Assembly: GCF_000400995.2 (NCBI RefSeq)
Contig: NZ_DF238892.1
Location: forward strand, 38,177 to 102,176
Origin: Acidovorax sp. MR-S7
GTDB lineage: Bacteria; Pseudomonadota; Gammaproteobacteria; Burkholderiales; Burkholderiaceae_C
DNA length: 64,000 nucleotides
Reading direction: 5' to 3'
Under the pieces are notes generated by a model. It was not told the DNA's origin. It did no database searches and worked only from the letters and a program-made list of their open reading frames with translations. Below, piece after piece: positions 61,706-64,000 of the stretch. Both the position numbers and the translations under genes were made by a program. Position 1 is the stretch's first letter. Each line of letters starts with the position of its first letter.

Positions 61706-63889
61706 ATGCCTGCATCCGCCTCGCCGCCCGCCTCCGCTCCAGCGCGCCGCCGCCGCGCATGGCGCTGGGCGGCAGGAACGCTGGGCGCGCTGCTCGCCCT
61801 GCTGGTGCTCGGCATCGTGGTGCTCACGTATTGGGACTGGAACCAGGCCAAGCCGTGGGTGGAACGCAAGGTTTCGGAAGCCACGGGACGCAGCTTCGCC
61901 ATCGGCGGCGATCTGTCGGCCGAATGGCACTGGCCTCAGCCGCTCGAAAGCGGCTGGCAGCGCTGGGTGCCCGGCGTGACAGTGCGGGCCCAGCAGCTGT
62001 CGATGGGCAACCCCGAGGGTATGGAGGTGGCCGAAGCGCCCGCCAAGGCTTCCGACGGGCTGCCGCTGCTGCCCGCTCCGCCCCGGCCCAATGCGGACGG
62101 CGCGCAGGGTGCCGACGCGGATGCCAGCGCCCCGCCGCGCGATGCCCGCACCATGGGCACGATCGCCAACGCCAGCGCCACCCTGCGCCTGCTGCCCCTG
62201 CTCTCGCGCACCCTCATGCTCGACACCGTGGTGCTGGAGGCGCCCGACATCGTGCTGGCGCGCAAGGACGACGGCGGCAACAACTGGACGTTCCGCCGCC
62301 CCGACGTCCCCGCCGAAGACCGCACGCCGTGGCGCCTGCGCGTGGACCAGCTGGTGGTGCGCGAGGGATGGATCGGCTATGTGGACGGCATCAAGAACCT
62401 GGCGCTGCGCGCGCGCATCGACACCCTGGCGCCCGGCAACCCGGAGGCCGCACAGGGCCGCTACGGCGTGCGCGTCGCGCTGCAGGGCCGCTACGGCAAG
62501 GCGCCCATCGAGGGCCACGGCGTCGCCGGCCCGGTGCTGACGCTGCGCGAACGCACGGTCAACTACCCGCTGCGCCTGCAGGCCCGCACCGGCAGCGTGC
62601 AGGCCCAGGCGGAGGGCGTGCTGGCCAATCCTGCCGCGCTCTCGGGCATGGACCTGCAGGTGATGCTCAAGGGCGCCAGCATGGCCGACCTGTACGAGCT
62701 GACCGGCCTGGTGCTGCCCAACACGCCGCCGTTCCAGACCCGCGGCCGCCTCATCGGCAGCCTGGCGCCGGGCAAGGCGGTGTGGGAATACCGCGACTTC
62801 GACGGCACCGTGGGCAACAGCGACCTGCACGGCAGCTTGACCTATACCTCCGCGAAGCCCCGGCCCAAGCTGCAGGGGCACATGGTGTCCAAGCAGTTGC
62901 GGCTGGCCGACCTGGGGCCGGTGCTGGGCGCGCCCAGCGGCAAGCGGCCCCAGGAAAAGGGCACGGACAAGCGGCCCGGCAAGGTGCTGCCCGACGCGGC
63001 CTTCGCCACGGACCGCTGGAACGCGATGGACCTGGACCTGGCCTTCTCGGGCCAGAAGATCATCCGCCCCGAAAGCCTGCCGCTGGAGAACCTCAGCGTG
63101 CGTGCCGTGCTGGACGGAGGGCGGCTGCGGCTCACGCCGCTGCGCTTCGGCGTGGCGCACGGGCGCATCGATTCGGAAGTGGAGCTGGACGGACGCGCCA
63201 AGCCCCTCAAGGCCACGCTGCAGGGTTCGGTGAACGGCCTGCGGCTGTCCGCCCTCTTCCCCAAGGTGGAGCTGATGGAGAAAAGCCTGGGCCGCCTGGA
63301 CGGTGGCCTGGCGCTGGCCGGCACCGGCAACTCGGTCGCCAAGCTGCTGGGCAGCAGCTCAGGGCAGGCGCGGGTCTACATCCGCGACGGCACGTTCAGC
63401 AAGCAGATGCTCGACCTGGCCGCGCTCAACCTGGGCAGCGTCGTGGTGGCCAAGCTGTTCGGGGAAAACAAGGAAGTGCAGCTGCGCTGCGCAGTGGCCG
63501 ACCTGGCGGTGCAGGACGGCGTGGCGCGCACCCGCAACGTGAAGCTCAACACGGACGAAGCCATCGTCGAGGCCACGGGCCAGATCGACCTGGAGAGCGA
63601 GGGGCTGGACCTGCGCATCAAGCCGGAATCGCTGAAATGGAAGTTCTTCTCCCTGCGCACGCCGCTGTACGTGCGCGGCACCTTCGCCGATCCGCAGGTG
63701 GGCGTGGAGCCCGGCCCGCTGCTGCTGCGCGCCGGCGCGGCCGTGGCTGCAGCGGTCGTGGCGCCTGCCGCCCTGGCCCTGGTGCCGGTGACCGTGCCTG
63801 CAGCGGAAGACGATGCCAACTGCGCCACGCTGCTCGCAGGCAGCCCGCCAGCCGCCCCGGCAGGCAAAGGCAAATCACCTCGGAAATAG
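61706..63889 (+). CDS. AsmA-family protein
   Basis: 727 aa. One N-terminal membrane helix (TLGALLALLVLGIVVLTYWDW) followed by ERKVSEATGRSFAIGGDLS, the AsmA start, a low-complexity Ala/Asp segment, and the C-terminal AsmA_2 domain (LLGSSSGQARVYIRDGTFSK, LDLRIKPESLKWKFFSLRTPLYVRGTFADPQVGV). Inner-membrane/periplasmic bridge-like lipid-transfer family involved in outer-membrane homeostasis. Confidence 0.9.
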   Translation: MPASASPPASAPARRRRAWRWAAGTLGALLALLVLGIVVLTYWDWNQAKPWVERKVSEATGRSFAIGGDLSAEWHWPQPLESGWQRWVPGVTVRAQQLSMGNPEGMEVAEAPAKASDGLPLLPAPPRPNADGAQGADADASAPPRDARTMGTIANASATLRLLPLLSRTLMLDTVVLEAPDIVLARKDDGGNNWTFRRPDVPAEDRTPWRLRVDQLVVREGWIGYVDGIKNLALRARIDTLAPGNPEAAQGRYGVRVALQGRYGKAPIEGHGVAGPVLTLRERTVNYPLRLQARTGSVQAQAEGVLANPAALSGMDLQVMLKGASMADLYELTGLVLPNTPPFQTRGRLIGSLAPGKAVWEYRDFDGTVGNSDLHGSLTYTSAKPRPKLQGHMVSKQLRLADLGPVLGAPSGKRPQEKGTDKRPGKVLPDAAFATDRWNAMDLDLAFSGQKIIRPESLPLENLSVRAVLDGGRLRLTPLRFGVAHGRIDSEVELDGRAKPLKATLQGSVNGLRLSALFPKVELMEKSLGRLDGGLALAGTGNSVAKLLGSSSGQARVYIRDGTFSKQMLDLAALNLGSVVVAKLFGENKEVQLRCAVADLAVQDGVARTRNVKLNTDEAIVEATGQIDLESEGLDLRIKPESLKWKFFSLRTPLYVRGTFADPQVGVEPGPLLLRAGAAVAAAVVAPAALALVPVTVPAAEDDANCATLLAGSPPAAPAGKGKSPRK

Positions 63890-63930
63890 GCTCCAGCGCT
63901 TACAGGACAAGCGCGAGCAGCTACCGAAAC
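63889..63930 (+). repeat. Dispersed palindromic repeat, copy 3
   Basis: GGCTCCAGCGCTTACAGGAC followed by AAGCGCGAGCAGCTACCGAAAC, directly after the asmA-family stop codon; aligns with copies at 2770 and 7848. Confidence 0.7.
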
Positions 63931-63941
63931 AAAAGGCTCTG

Positions 63942-64000
63942 TCACAAATCTGTGTTGATGACCGGCACTCCGATGGCGTCGAGCAAGAGCTGGCGCGGCT
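63942..64000 (-). CDS. Possible transposase C-terminus at an IS edge (partial)
   Basis: The reverse strand reads PRQLLLDAIGVPVINTDL then stop (TGA 63942-63944), preceding GGCTCTGTCACAAATC at 63935, which looks like an IS terminal repeat. It abuts the dispersed repeat. Only 59 bases are visible; family not assignable. Confidence 0.4.
   Translation of the reverse strand, partial: PRQLLLDAIGVPVINTDL

Noticed and set aside
1..64000. CRISPR arrays, rRNA genes, riboswitches
   Set aside because: No regularly spaced repeats, rRNA-like conserved segments or recognisable riboswitch cores were seen.

Overview
This window looks like a GC-rich betaproteobacterial chromosome (Burkholderiales, most likely Comamonadaceae such as the Acidovorax/Diaphorobacter/Alicycliphilus group). 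The basis is the gluQ-trmB-GGDEF-alaS backbone and a short dispersed repeat typical of that family. A genomic island, a decayed ICE of the ICEclc/PAGI-2 type, splits this backbone.

Backbone left (1-9253): pirin (partial), a divergent LysR regulator with a palindromic operator, a renalase-like flavoprotein, gluQ, trmB, a diguanylate cyclase, alaS, a ROK-type kinase and tRNA-Gly(CCC). Backbone right (60287-64000): an RluA-type pseudouridine synthase, a small hypothetical gene, an AsmA-family protein and the edge of a probable IS element.

Island (9236-60286): it is bounded by a 22-bp direct repeat made from the 3' end of tRNA-Gly, with repeat-to-repeat spacing of 51,029 bp. A P4-type integrase follows attL. 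Next comes a shrunken conjugation block (9.5-18 kb): a relaxase N-terminus fused to a LysR C-terminus, a PrlF-YhaV toxin-antitoxin pair, DUF3742, a shortened TraG, a fused ICE membrane protein, and a coupling protein whose N-terminus is replaced by a LysR N-terminus. No mating-pair secretion, partition or replication genes remain, so self-transfer is unlikely.

Cargo 1 (18-38 kb) has a sulfide/persulfide and respiration theme. It holds a BigR-like ArsR repressor with an SQR/FCSD-like flavoprotein, DUF5368, an AhpD-like protein, a disulfide oxidoreductase, DsrE and TlpA; divergently, a SulP transporter; then a persulfide-dioxygenase-like hydrolase with a second two-cysteine ArsR, cydDC and cydABX (a sulfide-resistant type of quinol oxidase), MFS and DUF3422. 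After these come DUF2892, a methyltransferase and DUF202.

A 9,486-bp Tn21-subgroup transposon (38141-47626, TSD TAGCA) is nested in the cargo. It carries a TetR-controlled tripartite ABC efflux system with a c-type cytochrome in the operon, an intact resolvase and a doubly broken transposase.

Cargo 2 (47.6-60.1 kb): an orphan Rieske protein, an SQR-like flavoprotein, a thioredoxin-fold-like protein and DsrE; then a 1-Cys peroxiredoxin, a third ArsR, and an RND pump operon that also encodes DUF2892, thioredoxin and TolC, followed by rhodanese and a LysR regulator. A 22-bp operator-like motif (ATATTAG-N6-CTAAATTAG) occurs in front of both the persulfide dioxygenase/ArsR pair and the peroxiredoxin. 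This suggests one reactive-sulfur regulon spread across the island.
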